A stretch of 64,000 nucleotides of DNA, taken from contig NC_081412.1 in assembly GCF_030272615.1 (NCBI RefSeq), forward strand, positions 137,708,747 through 137,772,746, written 5' to 3'. How positions within the stretch are numbered: the first letter of the stretch is position 1; every line of letters starts with the position of its first letter. The notes beneath the pieces are model-generated. The model saw only the letters and a list, made by a program, of their open reading frames with translations, searched no databases and was not told where the DNA came from. Positions 11,414-21,989 of this stretch are shown here, in pieces. The stretch is from Cryptomeria japonica. Its lineage: Eukaryota > Streptophyta > Pinopsida > Cupressales > Cupressaceae. The translations under genes and the position numbers were made by a program.

Positions 11414-12990
11414 TCAGGAGTGACAAGACTTTGCAACAAGCATTAAGATAACAAGTAAACTACATACGAGCATCATTATAATTTTCAATAATAGACCATT
11501 AAAATAACAAGTAAAATTTACTAATTTGTCTCGTACCTCTGTCAAAGTTTTAGAACTTGCTACTATTGCAACAACACCATGATCCAATATAGTGCAAACA
11601 TCATGAGGAGTATCTAATGTCAATAATTGAAAATGAAACAAGAACTATTGTTCAATTATCAAAACTACCTAAAAATATTTTACAACACCATTAAAGAATA
11701 AAGGTTACCTTGGTGTAAGTGCCTTGATGAACTTTGTTGCGAGGTGTCGATGTCGAAGGTCCAACCACAAACTATTTGACATAAAAAGTGAATCATGAGA
11801 AAACCATTCATATAATTTTAAATATTCACATGTAATAATTAAATTATTTACTTGATACATACTTGATCACTCGATGGTGTCATGTAAAACATGGCTAGGG
11901 GAATGTCACAGGTAGTATAAACATTACAATCATATATTTTTATCACAATCATTGTACTAATTTAGTTATTCTAACACTTCAAAATAAAATTTGATAAACA
12001 GAATTAAAAGAATTTGTAAAAATTTACCTAATTATCAATGTTGAATGTCTCATATAGCAAAGACTCTATCATGACCATATTCTCTATAGTAGATGGTTGC
12101 TCTATAGGTACATGCTGACTGCTATTAGGGTCATAAGTGCAAAGAGACTTTGCATTATTGATAGTAGTGAGAAGGAACTTGAGGCCTACAAGATTCACAC
12201 CCATCGACATGTACTAGAGGATTGACATATTGTATGAGAGTTTGAGTTAGTGAGCTAATGGACTCTAAGGTATCTACCTTGACACTCTCCATCACAATGG
12301 AAGGTATGGTCACATGCTCCAGCATAGGTCTACCCAAGGGTCTTGGTGCCATGTTTGAGTCATGTTGTGACCCTTCTTTGTCATGTGAGGATCCCCCACC
12401 CCTACCTTGGAAATTTAGATAGTCAAAATAGTTAGGGATCTCATTGAGAACAAACTCACAATAGAGTTTCCTCAAAAAGTACTGAGTTACCTCATGATTA
12501 TTGCATTGTAGTTGATCGAAAACCACCCACTACCTATCCCAAAAGTTATTCCTTATCCCTTCGTGGTGACACCAATAGATAGGGAACCTCTCGCATCCAG
12601 ATTTTTAGGGTTGATTGGTTTAAGGGTTTGTGAAAAGTGCACACAAGTCAACTTTATTTGTTTTCTTTTTCTTTACTTCAACATATGATACCATGTTTGA
12701 ATAATTTTTTTTTGTTCTTCTCTTTTGTTGGACCGCATGTGAATCTGACCACTCACTAAACCTACATGGTCTATAATTGATTCCAGTGAGTCTACAAGGC
12801 TTGCCCTATGAGAGATTGTTGAATTAGGATCTTTAAGTCTATTGATCAACTCAAGTTATTTTTTGTTGTTTTCTTGTGTGCCTAGGGGATGTCTAGGAAT
12901 TGAAGGAGGGGTTTGTTGTGACTCTTCTTTAGAAGAGTTTTGACTAGGAGGTGATGGTGGGTTTTCAATATTCTTAGGTGGATTCTCAAT
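11414..12990 (-). pseudogene. Unrecognised decayed protein-coding remnant
   Basis: Several minus-strand frames are readable in sequence. A Pro/Ser/Gln-rich N-terminal part lies near 12990-12850, then a lysine/arginine-rich segment with QKREEQKKIIQ character, then the longest frame at 12526-12155 (123 residues, including LNEIPNYFDYLNFQGRGGG). Shorter frames follow at 12210-12028 and 11641-11414. Stops and frame changes separate them. I do not recognise the protein. Composition (charged, low-complexity N-terminus, no hydrophobic segments) and position among transposons suggest an element-encoded or captured gene, but nothing in the sequence proves it. Confidence 0.3.
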
Positions 12991-13263
12991 TCTTGAAATT
13001 TAAATTAAATTTTAATTTAAAAACCTAATTTAATCCACAATTTAAACAAAACTTGAGAGTAAAAAATTAGAAATGCACACTTCTTTGACCCCTTGATGTT
13101 GTGGTGCCATTTTGATGACGATCTCGCATCTTTGAGAGCAAAAACATGGTCTTCCTTTGGTGTGCATAGTCCGGAGGTCGATAAAATCAGTAAAACCAAC
13201 ACCTTGTGTAGGGAAAATGAAGAATAAAAAACACTTTTTGTTGTTTTTTATACCAAGTTTCAT

Positions 13264-13408
13264 GGTTGGTGCATGCCAAATAAGGTGTGCACCCTATTTA
13301 GTGCATGTCAAATAGGGTGCACGCCTTATTTGTCTTGCACCAAAGTGCTTGATGGGGGCCAAAAAAAAAAATCAACAAATTTTTGGTCCCCCAAATTGGT
13401 GCACTCTC
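13264..13408. other. Cluster of strong hairpins
   Basis: Arms at 13277-13299 and 13310-13332 (23 bp each, one mismatch, 10-nt loop) carry CAAATAAGG and CACCCTATTT. The pairing extends outward with a few mismatches to a TTGGTGCA pair. Immediately right, GGGGGCCAAAAA and TTTTTGGTCCCCC form a second stem inside another CACCAA/TTGGTG pair. The block abuts the truncated end of the old copia fragment. Confidence 0.8.
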
Positions 13409-13558
13409 CCAAGTATCTTAATATCCTTTTAGCAAAATTCCAATGCTCTTTACCTAGGTTAAACATAAACCTGTTTAGAACTCCCACTGATTGCACTATA
13501 TTTGGTCTAGTATAAATCATTGCACACATTAAAATGTCGATGACACTAGAATAATAAC
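13330..13558 (-). pseudogene. Old copia element, C-terminal RT/RNase H piece
   Basis: The minus-strand frame contains YSSVIDILMCAMIYTRPNI, followed by a GKEHWNFAKRILRYLGECTN segment. This is the conserved block between reverse transcriptase and RNase H of Ty1/copia polyproteins. The readable copia sequence is cut at 13558 by the 5' LTR of the gypsy element and continues on the other side at 21454. To the left it fades at about 13400, where the hairpin cluster begins, so the RNase H proper is missing. This is the 3'-most of three pieces of one old copia element. Confidence 0.85.
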
Positions 13559-13727
13559 TGTAGCGTCCTAAAATTGCGACACTTGCAATTTCGACCGCAT
13601 TTGGGTCTTCACGATGGCGACGCAACACTGAACCTGAATGGAGACCCCGAAACTTGCTCACGACACCAAAAACTGCATTTTTCCAGCACCCTGCCTGATC
13701 CTCCTTGCACCCTGCTGTCCCGGGAGG

Positions 13728-13792
13728 TGGGACCAGAGCACCCAGCGCCCTGGTCCTTCAGGACTAGGGCGCCCAGTGCCCTAGTCCCTGGC
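13728..13792 (+). repeat. GC-rich palindromic repeats in U3
   Basis: Two successive units of about 32 bp, each a near-perfect inverted repeat of the form GGACYAGGGCGC / GCGCCCTGGTCC with a 3-nt loop. The 3' LTR carries three such units (about 20345-20443). They lie 120-180 bp upstream of the TATA box. Confidence 0.85.
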
Positions 13793-13910
13793 TCTATTTT
13801 TGGGCCCGGTCTCCTATGGGACTTCGGGTCTTTTTGTTTGCAATTTGGAAAATAACATTTCCTGGTCGGCCTAAGGTCGGGAAATCAGTCTTTTAACCCT
13901 AATTGGCAAG

Positions 13911-13917
13911 TATATAA
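13911..13917 (+). promoter_or_regulatory. TATA box of the 5' LTR
   Basis: TATATAA followed by ACTACTTTCC, at the expected position within the LTR. The same site is at 20559-20565 in the 3' LTR. Confidence 0.6.
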
Positions 13918-14805
13918 ACTACTTTCCCTCTCTCATTTTGGGGAGGATGGAAAAAGTTGGAAACAATATTCAAACATTCAAACATTCAAGCATTCAATCA
14001 TCCAAGCATTCCTTCAAGCTATTGATCATTCTAAGTCTCCATTCAAGGCTAGGTGTTGCATTCAAGACAAGGATTCAACCATTGAAGAGGAGATCACATG
14101 CTACAACATACAACATACAACATACAACAAACAACAACATCTATACCTTCGCATATAAGGATACAAACATCCTTACAACAAGGTACTAGTACTTGTTTTG
14201 CATTACAGCCATTTACATTTACAACATTTCTCATTTCTTGGTTAATTCCAAAACCGGGGTTTGACCTAAGGGAAAACCCCTAATCCCTAACCCCCCAATC
14301 GTCTTCGCTTTTCTGTGTGTAGGTTGCAGGTACGCGGCTGAAATTGAAGATCTGGAATCCTTGTGCAGAGACAAACAGATCCCCCTTCGTTTCGCGGATT
14401 TTTTGGAGGACCGTGTGCACGCCGAGCGCCCTCGTCCCGTCAACTTTTGCTCAAATTTGCAGGACAGCGCCGTCTCGACATTTTACTACTAATTCCAAGT
14501 CCGCAGCTTCATATCATATCCCTATCTCTATTTATAAGTGAATCTTTCTTGCTTCTACATGCATTCCTAGTTCAATCTTTCTATCTACATTCTTTACAAA
14601 AGAGGGTATCCTTGCTATCACAACCCTTGAAACTCATATAGAATCCAATCTTGCATTGTGTGGGATTGGATCTTGTGGGTTTCAACCCCTCTTTTGAATG
14701 TAAAGTCCCTCCTAAGTGAAAACCATCAACCCTAGTGACTCTCCCTTCTCTCTCCTTGGAGTTGGGGAGGGGAGAACGACTAGGGTTCGATTTTTCCGCT
14801 TTACA

Positions 14806-14827
14806 TTTTGGTGAACCCGACGTGAAC
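14806..14827 (+). other. Primer-binding site
   Basis: Directly after the 5' LTR the sequence reads TTTTGGTGAACCCGACGTGA, the normal place for the minus-strand primer site. I cannot name the matching tRNA with confidence. Confidence 0.7.
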
Positions 14828-15124
14828 ATCCTTTCTGATTATTCATAATTAGATCTGAAAATTGGATTCCTTGATTACATTTCCATGTTTGATCTTTTGC
14901 AAAATTTTAGAGGTTAATTGCATAAAAACCCTAAATTTTCTTTTAAGTAATTAAACTTGTGAAATGTTTAATTGTTAATGCTTGTTTCAGATCTGCCCTT
15001 CTATTACAAATTATCAATTCATATTTGTGCGTTAATTTTCAAAATTAAGTGGTTAAGTGTCAAAACCCTAATTTTTGAAACCCTCTTGATTCAACCTTTG
15101 TCCGACAATTTCACTGATCAAAAC

Positions 15125-15935
15125 ATCTCCAAATCAGCTGTAACTTTGGATTCCGCAATAAAATCATAATATCTTTCATCCCTGAAAATTTGGAAAAAAG
15201 TTGCGAGGACCGTGTGCACTCCGAGCGCCATCGTCCCCGACATTTTTTCCGAAATTTCGGGAGCTAGATCTTACTGTATTTTTCTGCTAAAATCTAGAAT
15301 TTTGGCTGATTTTATCAATTTTAACACCTTCAAAATTACAGTCAAAGTTGGTCTAGCGATTGCTTGGATTGAGGCTTCTAATCATTCAAAAATTGTTGAA
15401 ATTGAAATTTGTGTCAAAATTGTGTTTCTTACAGTCCTAAATCTGAAAAGTGTGTTATCATTCATTCGAAATTTCAGTGATTTATCCAAATTTTTACAAT
15501 TTGTGACTTTTGAAATTAAGTGCTTAATTACAACAACTTTGATTTCCGCTTTCAAAATTGAATTTTGCATGAAATTGAGTCAACTTTCAAATTTCAAAAC
15601 TTGCATTGCTTTTGGTATTCCCTCTAAAATCATAAAATTCAAAATTTCAGTTTCCCTCTCTTCTTCAAAATTCAAATTTTGCATTTTTCGACAATCTTGG
15701 TAGGGTTCAATTTTGAGATTGCAACTTTAATTTGGCCTATCTACAGATCGTAAAATCACTCAATTTTTTCAGGTTAGCTGTAAAATCATCATAACTTTCA
15801 TCCCTGCAAATTTCAAAAAAAGTTGTGAGGACCGTGTGCACCCCGAGCGCCACGGTCCCAGACATTTTTTCTGAAATTTTGGGAGATTGTCCTGATTGTA
15901 TTTAACAGCTTAAATCTGGAAGATTGGCTGGTTTT
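15125..15935 (+). repeat. Duplicated leader segments
   Basis: Two similar stretches of roughly 150 bp lie about 620 bp apart (about 15155-15300 and 15775-15920). Each contains a CTTTCATCCCTG..AATTT phrase, then GAGGACCGTGTGCAC, a CCGAGCGCCA block and a GACATTTTTTC phrase. A shorter relative with GGACCGTGTGCACGCCGAGC lies in the LTR at about 14410. The ORF at 15212-15703 overlaps the first copy and has no protein signature. Confidence 0.75.
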
Positions 15936-15986
15936 ACTGAAATTTGCTACCTCTAAAATTAAAAATCTTCTCTCTCTCCTTAGTGC

Positions 15987-18900
15987 ATGAGTTTTACAAC
16001 AATAAGCCCTACTTACACTATTCCCGTTAGACGAAGCCTTAGAATTAAGTCCTTCCAAGGTTTAATTACTGAGGAGATGGAACCTAATTTGAATGGTCTT
16101 TTTAATGAGGACATGGGTAATTCCTCTAATCCTCTTAATGATGAAGAAGCTCTCCATGAGGTTTCTGTAGAACAACTTTCAAAATTGGATAACCAATTTG
16201 ACGATTTTCGACAGTGGATGTCTCAAGAATACCCTGATAGTCAAGCTCTTCCTTTAATTGAGGGTCTAAAACGTATGCTTCAAAGTGATAAGAATGGAAT
16301 TGATATTTTGTGTGGTATTGCACACATTGTGGATTCAAATGTGATGCCTATGAAGAGTTGTGCTGAAACCTTAGGTTATACACAACCTCCTACTCAAGTC
16401 AATCATTCTATTCCTTTGACAACTCCTATTGCTAGTATACCTACTTTTACATCAAACATAATGACTAATTCAATACAAGACATTCCTCCTATGATCACTA
16501 ATCATGGGGGCAATCCTTCTTCTTCAATCAACCCTCTTCCTTCATTCAATCCAACTTCTTCATTCATTCCTTCAGTGAGTGTTCCTCTTATATCTCCACA
16601 AATGAACATGACACAAGGGGGCAATTCATTTAACCATTTCATTCCTCCTTGTAGTGTTCCTCCTGTCCAATCATCTCCTATGACTAACTATCATAGTGTC
16701 CCACCACCTTACTCTCTACCTTCTTTCAATAACATAACACCTCCATCACAATCTAACACATCTAATATGAACTCTTCGACTGAAGCGACCATTAACAATC
16801 TTGCACAAACTGTCTCTTCTTTACAGCAACAAATTGCCTCTATGAATCAATCTAAGTTTAGTGTGCCCACATTTGATGTTGCGAGTCCACTCTCTTTTGA
16901 CATTGTTCGAGCTATTCCCCCTAAACATGTTGAAATTCCGCATTTGGAGCTTTATAATGGTAAGGGTGATCCTCTAACACATGTTAAGACCTTTCAAACA
17001 ATATGTACTGATTTTGCTTATGACCAAAGGTTGCTTGCAAAACTGTTTACTAGAACATTAAGAGACAAAGCCCTACAATGGTATTGCTTGTTGCCTTCCT
17101 ATTCTATTACTTCTTTCGAACAACTTGCAAATGCTTTCATTCAACAATTTCAAAACAATATAAGTCCTAAAGTTACTTTGATTGATTTAATGCATTGTAA
17201 ACAAGGTGTTAAAGAAAAAGTGACTGATTTCATTGGTAGATATAAGCATTTGTATGCTCAAATTTCCTTTCCAGTGCCTGACAATGATATTCAAAGAATC
17301 TTTATTTCTAATTTACAAAAAGATATTAGAGAAAAACTCTTGTTTTCTGAGTTTACTTCTTTCCAATAGTTGTGCGCAACTCTTCACAATTATCAACTGA
17401 CTGTGAGTCAAATGGAACAATCACATCCTATGGCTCCGAGTGATAAGGGTGATAGTAGTCAACAACCATTTGGGAAGTTTAAACCGAACAAAGAGTCCAT
17501 TAAATTCAATGAAAACATCATCAACAACAATGTGAATGTAGCATCAGGTGTGCCTCCTATTTCTAAGTTTTTCAGGAAAGAAAGAAATTTTACTCCTGTG
17601 AATGAATCATTGCATAGTATTATGAATAAGTTATTGGAACAAAATGTGCTTACTCTTCCTCCTATAAGGCAAATTGATCCTGCAAAGATTAATTCACCTT
17701 ATTTTGATAATAAATCTTTTTGTCAATTTCATCGTCAACCTGGGCATGATACTGAAAAATGTTTTGCTTTAAAGGGTAAAATTCAAGATTTGATTGATAA
17801 TAATACTATCTCTGTTTCTAGAGTGAATGATAAAGGCAACACATCTGTAGCTCCTCCTAACCAAAATCTTCAGATTTTTACTGATCCATTGCCTTCTCAT
17901 ACCTCTAATGCGATTGATACTAATGATTCCTCTGTCTCACCTGATGATCTCGTGTCTATGACTCTGAATGTGATTAACTTTGTGGAGCAGCAGAAAATCC
18001 CTAAAGAACCTTCCATCACATTTGATTCCAGTGAAACTATCAGGGCACCTGATGGTCCTTTATATATAGTTGCAAAAGTCAAAAATACACCTTGCTGTGG
18101 AGAGCTTATTGATCCTTCTTGTATGGTTAATATCATTACTGAAGAATTTCTTTTTACTTTGCAATTGAATCAAGTGATCTATGATGAAACAAATGTGGTT
18201 GTGAAATTATTTGATGCATTTTCTTCTCCTGCAATTGGTTCTATTACATTACCTATTGAGGTCCATAACAAAACCCTTGATGTGGACTTTGCTATTATTC
18301 CATCATCCGAACAATTTCATGTGAAGCTAGGCTATCCTTGGCTATCTTCCATGAAAGCTATTGCTTCCCCTATTCACAAGTGTTTGAAATTCCCCCATAA
18401 TGGTGAAGTTGTTACTGTCAATCATAGTCTCTTTAAACCAGCTGAAAGAACCTCTAGTGTTCCTATAGATTACTTTTGGCCTAAACAATTCCAATCTCTT
18501 CCTCCGCGAAGTGATCATCTTTTCAAATCTTATCAAAAGTGGAAAAAAGATATGATCCTTTCTCTAAGTGAACCTAGAACACCCAAACTTGACATTCCTA
18601 TCATTCTTGAGAAGGAAGTTCTTCCTTTGAAAGATAAAACTAATGTCTTTCCTCAAGAAGATTCCCAACCTATTCCTATGGATGTGACTATGCCTATATC
18701 TAATAAACTTCCTAAAAATAGACCTATACCTCCTCGTCATGATGGACTTGGTCTCCTTCCTAAACCAAATATTCCTCCCTTATATGGAGCAGTTCCTCCT
18801 CCTTCCTCTTATGGAGAGAAGAGACCTTCCTCTTCTCCTATTATTCAACCTAAGAGACCACAACCTAAACACCCAAGTGATAAGGATGAGAACATTCCTC

Positions 18901-19433
18901 CTCCTCAATCTTCTCAACTTCCTACTAAGACTAGACGAAATCGTTCTGCATGTGAACATCGACGAAAGCGTCGTCTTAGAGCTCAGGCAGCTGCTTCTCA
19001 AACTTTGCAATCCCCAAAAACACCTTCAACTAATATTATCCCATTTTCTCCTCAGCCGACGATTGAGCCGAAATCTCCTAAACATAAGATGCATGATGGT
19101 CTTGATCTTGTGTGAGTTAAAGATCCTATTTTTATAAATCTTGATGATGATATAGATGAAAATGTCATTCATGATGAAAATGCTACTTCTCTTGTTCATT
19201 CTGATAGTGAATATGAACTTATTGATATTGATAACCATTTATCTAATGAATTTTCTAAAGCACTTATCCTAGCTCCTAGACAAGAACACCGTGGCTTGGG
19301 ATATGAACATAGCCCTTGTTTGGATCTTGTGATAGCTCCATCTGTTGTGTTGGATGTTCCTCCTCTAGCGTGTTCCCTACCTTCCCGAAACATTGATCAG
19401 CAAGATCGGGGGGTAGATGACGTGCTAGACTAG
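15987..19433 (+). pseudogene. gag-protease polyprotein of the non-autonomous gypsy element
   Basis: One frame of about 1148 codons, interrupted only by TAG at 17367-17369 and TGA at 19113-19115 and otherwise free of frameshifts. Residues about 150-280 are Ser/Pro/Asn-rich. The gag core begins near residue 312 (HVEIPHLELYNGKGDPLTHV). A zinc-binding motif of the Tat type, FCQFHRQPGHDTEKC, lies near residue 578 and is followed by KIQDLIDN. A retropepsin-like domain begins near residue 700, but its catalytic motif reads LIDPSCMVN instead of the usual Asp-Ser/Thr/Gly-Gly. A basic, nuclear-localisation-like stretch (RRNRSACEHRRKRRLRAQ) is near residue 980. Both stops could derive from CAG or CGA by one C-to-T change. 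Alternatively they may simply end shorter products. The start ATG follows the end of the duplicated leader. Confidence 0.85.
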
Positions 19434-20160
19434 TTTCATTAGCATAGCAGATTCTCTCCTCCTCTATTTCTTTTGTTACTTCTTCTATATGTTATTCTCA
19501 TTCTTCTATTTGTTGTCCTTAGTGTTGTCTACTTGAGGACGATGCAAAACATTGAGATCTCTTTTGGTCTCTCTCATGTTGACTCAAAAGACACATGTGT
19601 TCCCTTCTTCTAGGTGACCTTCCTTGATTGGGGAATGAAGAACAATTATGCATACATACATATGATATACATGAATTATCATACAACATACTGACCCCAA
19701 GGAAAGTGAAGTCACCTTGTGCTTTGTGTTTTGCGTCTATTATCCTTGGGTTTATCTCACACTTGGGGGCTAAATCCTTGTGATAACGTGCTCTTCATTT
19801 CTTATATGTATCACTACCTTAAAGCAATCACCCCCGGTGAGGCGCGTGCGATCGCTTTAACGTAGGGGGGCATACATCCCGTCCATATCTTTTCAAGATA
19901 CTTGAAAATTTCTTGACAAATTTAGCTTTGCCTTGAAAATTTTTGATATCTTGCTTGCATGACTCATAGTGAGGGAACCTTACTACTGACAGTCATGGTT
20001 CTCCCTCGTGATCTTCCCTTTTACTTTGTCAATCTAAGTCGTAAGATCCTTAGTCCACTGGGGGCTTGGTGTATCTTGCCTCCTTGACGTGGTGAAAGTT
20101 TTTCAATATTGTTTCCTTGTACTTTACCGGAAGTATGAGCGTACGCTTATACTCCCGCTA
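19434..20160 (+). other. 3' untranslated region of the gag-only element
   Basis: Pyrimidine-rich non-coding DNA with no ORF. It contains ACTTGGGGGCTAAA near 19752 and CACTGGGGGCTTGG near 20057, both resembling the terminal polypurine tract. Confidence 0.6.
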
Positions 20161-20174
20161 AAGTGGGGGCTAAA
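20161..20174 (+). other. Polypurine tract
   Basis: AAGTGGGGGCTAAA lies immediately upstream of the 3' LTR, the normal plus-strand primer site. Confidence 0.85.
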
Positions 20175-21453
20175 TGTAGCATCCTAAAATTGCAACACTT
20201 GCAATTTCGACCGCATTTGGGTCTTCACGATGGCAACGCAACACTGAACCTGAATGGAGACCCCGAAACTTGCTCACGACACCAAAAACTGCATTTTTCC
20301 AGCACCCTGCCTGATCCTCCTTGCACCCTGCTGTCTCGGGAGGTGGGACCAGAGCGCCCAGCGCCTTGGTCCTTCAGGACTAGGGCGCCCAGCGCCCTGG
20401 TCCCCCAGGACCATGGCGCCTAGCGCCCTGGTCCCTAGCCCTATTTTTGGGCCCGGTCTCCTATGGGACTTCGGGTCTTTTTGTTTGCAATTTGGAAAAT
20501 AACATTTCCTGGTCAGCCTAAGGTCGGGAAAATCAGTCTTTTAACCCTAATTGGAAAGTATATAAACTACTTTTCCTCTCTCATTTTGGGGAGGATGGAA
20601 AAAGTTGGAAACAATATTCAAACATTCAAACATTCAAGCATTCAATCATCCAAGCATTCCTTCAAGCTATTGATCATTCTAAGTCTCCATTCAAGGCTAG
20701 GTGTTGCATTCAAGACAAGGATTCAACCATTGAAGCGGAGATCACATGCTACAACATACAACATACAACATACAACAAACAACAACATCTATACCTTCGC
20801 ATATAAGGATACAAACATCCTTACAACAAGGTACTAGTACTTGTTTTGCATTACAACCATTTACATTTACAACATTTCTCATTTCTTGGTTAATTCCAAA
20901 ACCAGGGTTTGACCTAAGGGCAAACCCCTAATCCCTAACCCCCCAATCGTCTTCGCTTTTCTATGTGTAGGTTGCAGGTACGCGACTGAAATTGAAGATC
21001 TGGAATCCTTGTGTAGAGACGAACAGATCCCCCTTCGTTTCGCGGATTTTTCGGAGGACTGTGTGCACACCGGGCGCCCTCGTCCCGTCAACTTTTGCTC
21101 AAATTTGCAGGACAGCGCCGTCTCGACATTTTACTACTAATTCCAGATCCGCAGCTTCATATCATATCCCTATCTCTATTTATAAGTGAATCTTTCTTGC
21201 TTCTACATGCATTCCTAGTTCAATCTTTCTATCTACATTCTTTACAAAAGAGGGTATCCTTGCTATCACAACCCTTGAAACTCATATAGAATCCAATCTT
21301 GCATTGCGTGGGATTGGATCTTGTGGGTTTCAACCCCTCTTTTGAATGTAAAGTCCCTCCTAAGTGAAAACCATCAACCCTAGTGACTCTCCCTTCTCTC
21401 TCCTTGGAGTTGGGGAGGGGAGAACGACTAGGGTTCGATTTTTCTGCTTTACA
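20175..21453 (+). repeat. 3' LTR of the gag-only gypsy element
   Basis: 1279 bp, starting TGTAGCATCCTAAAATTGCA and ending CTGCTTTACA, followed by the target duplication ATAAC. It is about 32 bp longer than the 5' LTR because it has three GC-rich palindromic units instead of two. Confidence 0.95.
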
Positions 21454-21989
21454 ATAACATTAGACATTTCTTCAATATCATCATTAGAATTAGGATGCAT
21501 GTCTAAACTTAACTTAGTATCAACCATTAATAGAATACTTATTGGCTTACAGTCTTGGATTTTAAATCTCTACAAAATTCTATCAACATACTTACTCTAA
21601 CTTAACCAAAGCTTTTTGTGAACCCGAGTCCTACTAATTTCCATCTTAAGAATCTATCTAGAAACCCCCAAAATCCTTCATATAAAATGTGTCAAAAAAT
21701 TGAGTTTTGATCTCTCTAATCATCACCTTGTTGTTACTATTAAACAACATGTCATCAACATATAAGATTATATTCAATAATTTATCATCAATAACCTTAA
21801 TATAAACACATTGATCTTCTTCACTTTTAACATAACCCAACTTTAATTCAAATCATCAAACTTCTAGTACCACATCTAGGGTGACTATTTCAAACCATAG
21901 AATAACCATTTTAACCTACAAACCAAGTTTTCTTTTCCTTTCTCAATAAAACTGTAAGGTTGTCACATATAAATCTCTTCTTCAAGATC
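21454..21989 (-). pseudogene. Old copia element, central reverse-transcriptase piece
   Basis: On the minus strand this encodes the copia reverse transcriptase core. In order: DLEEEIYM at the right edge (with a stop after it), ENLVCRLKWLFYGLK, VKSEEDQCVYIKV and the catalytic YVDDMLFNSNNK, then FYMKDFGG. Three or more stops and a frame slip are present. It joins in sense to the piece ending at 29739 on one side and to that at 13558 on the other. The ATAAC and AGATC target duplications mark the two breaks. The motif wording (FLHGDLEEEIYM, YVDDML) differs from the two younger copia elements here, so this is a different lineage. Confidence 0.9.

Larger units (their letters stand above)
13559..14805 (+). 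repeat. 5' LTR of the gag-only gypsy element
   Basis: 1247 bp, starting TGTAGCGTCCTAAAATTGCG and ending CCGCTTTACA. It matches the 3' LTR at 20175-21453 closely, with a modest number of scattered substitutions by eye. The main length difference is one extra hairpin unit in the 3' copy. A TATA box is at 13911-13917. Confidence 0.95.
13559..21453 (+). mobile_element. Non-autonomous gypsy element encoding gag-protease only (TR-GAG-like)
   Basis: A complete LTR retrotransposon of 7895 bp bounded by TGTAGC...TTTACA LTRs and a 5-bp target-site duplication ATAAC (13554-13558 and 21454-21458). It has a primer-binding site, a 1.2-kb leader, one long gag-protease frame and a polypurine tract. Reverse transcriptase, RNase H and integrase are absent: the 3.45-kb frame ends at 19433 and only about 0.7 kb of non-coding DNA remains before the 3' LTR. 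Elements that keep gag but lack pol are known in plants as TR-GAG. This one also keeps a protease-like domain. Its gag resembles the Tat gag at 38716-40476, so Tat enzymes are the likely helpers (inference). It sits inside the old minus-strand copia element. Confidence 0.9.

Noticed and set aside
13574-14641. Several ORFs repeated at 20163-21289
   Set aside because: They fall within the two LTRs and appear twice only because LTRs are direct repeats.
15212-15703. 163-residue ORF in the leader of the gag-only element
   Set aside because: It lies in AT-rich duplicated leader DNA, has a low-complexity Lys/Ile/Phe composition and no counterpart in related elements visible here.
18739-19137. 132-residue Leu-rich ORF overlapping the gag-protease frame
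   Set aside because: Shadow of the long frame. It has no motif, and the overlapping gag frame explains the openness.
13559-21453. Search for reverse transcriptase or integrase in the 7.9-kb gypsy element
   Set aside because: No frame between 19434 and 20174, or on the opposite strand, shows pol motifs. The element is truly pol-less.
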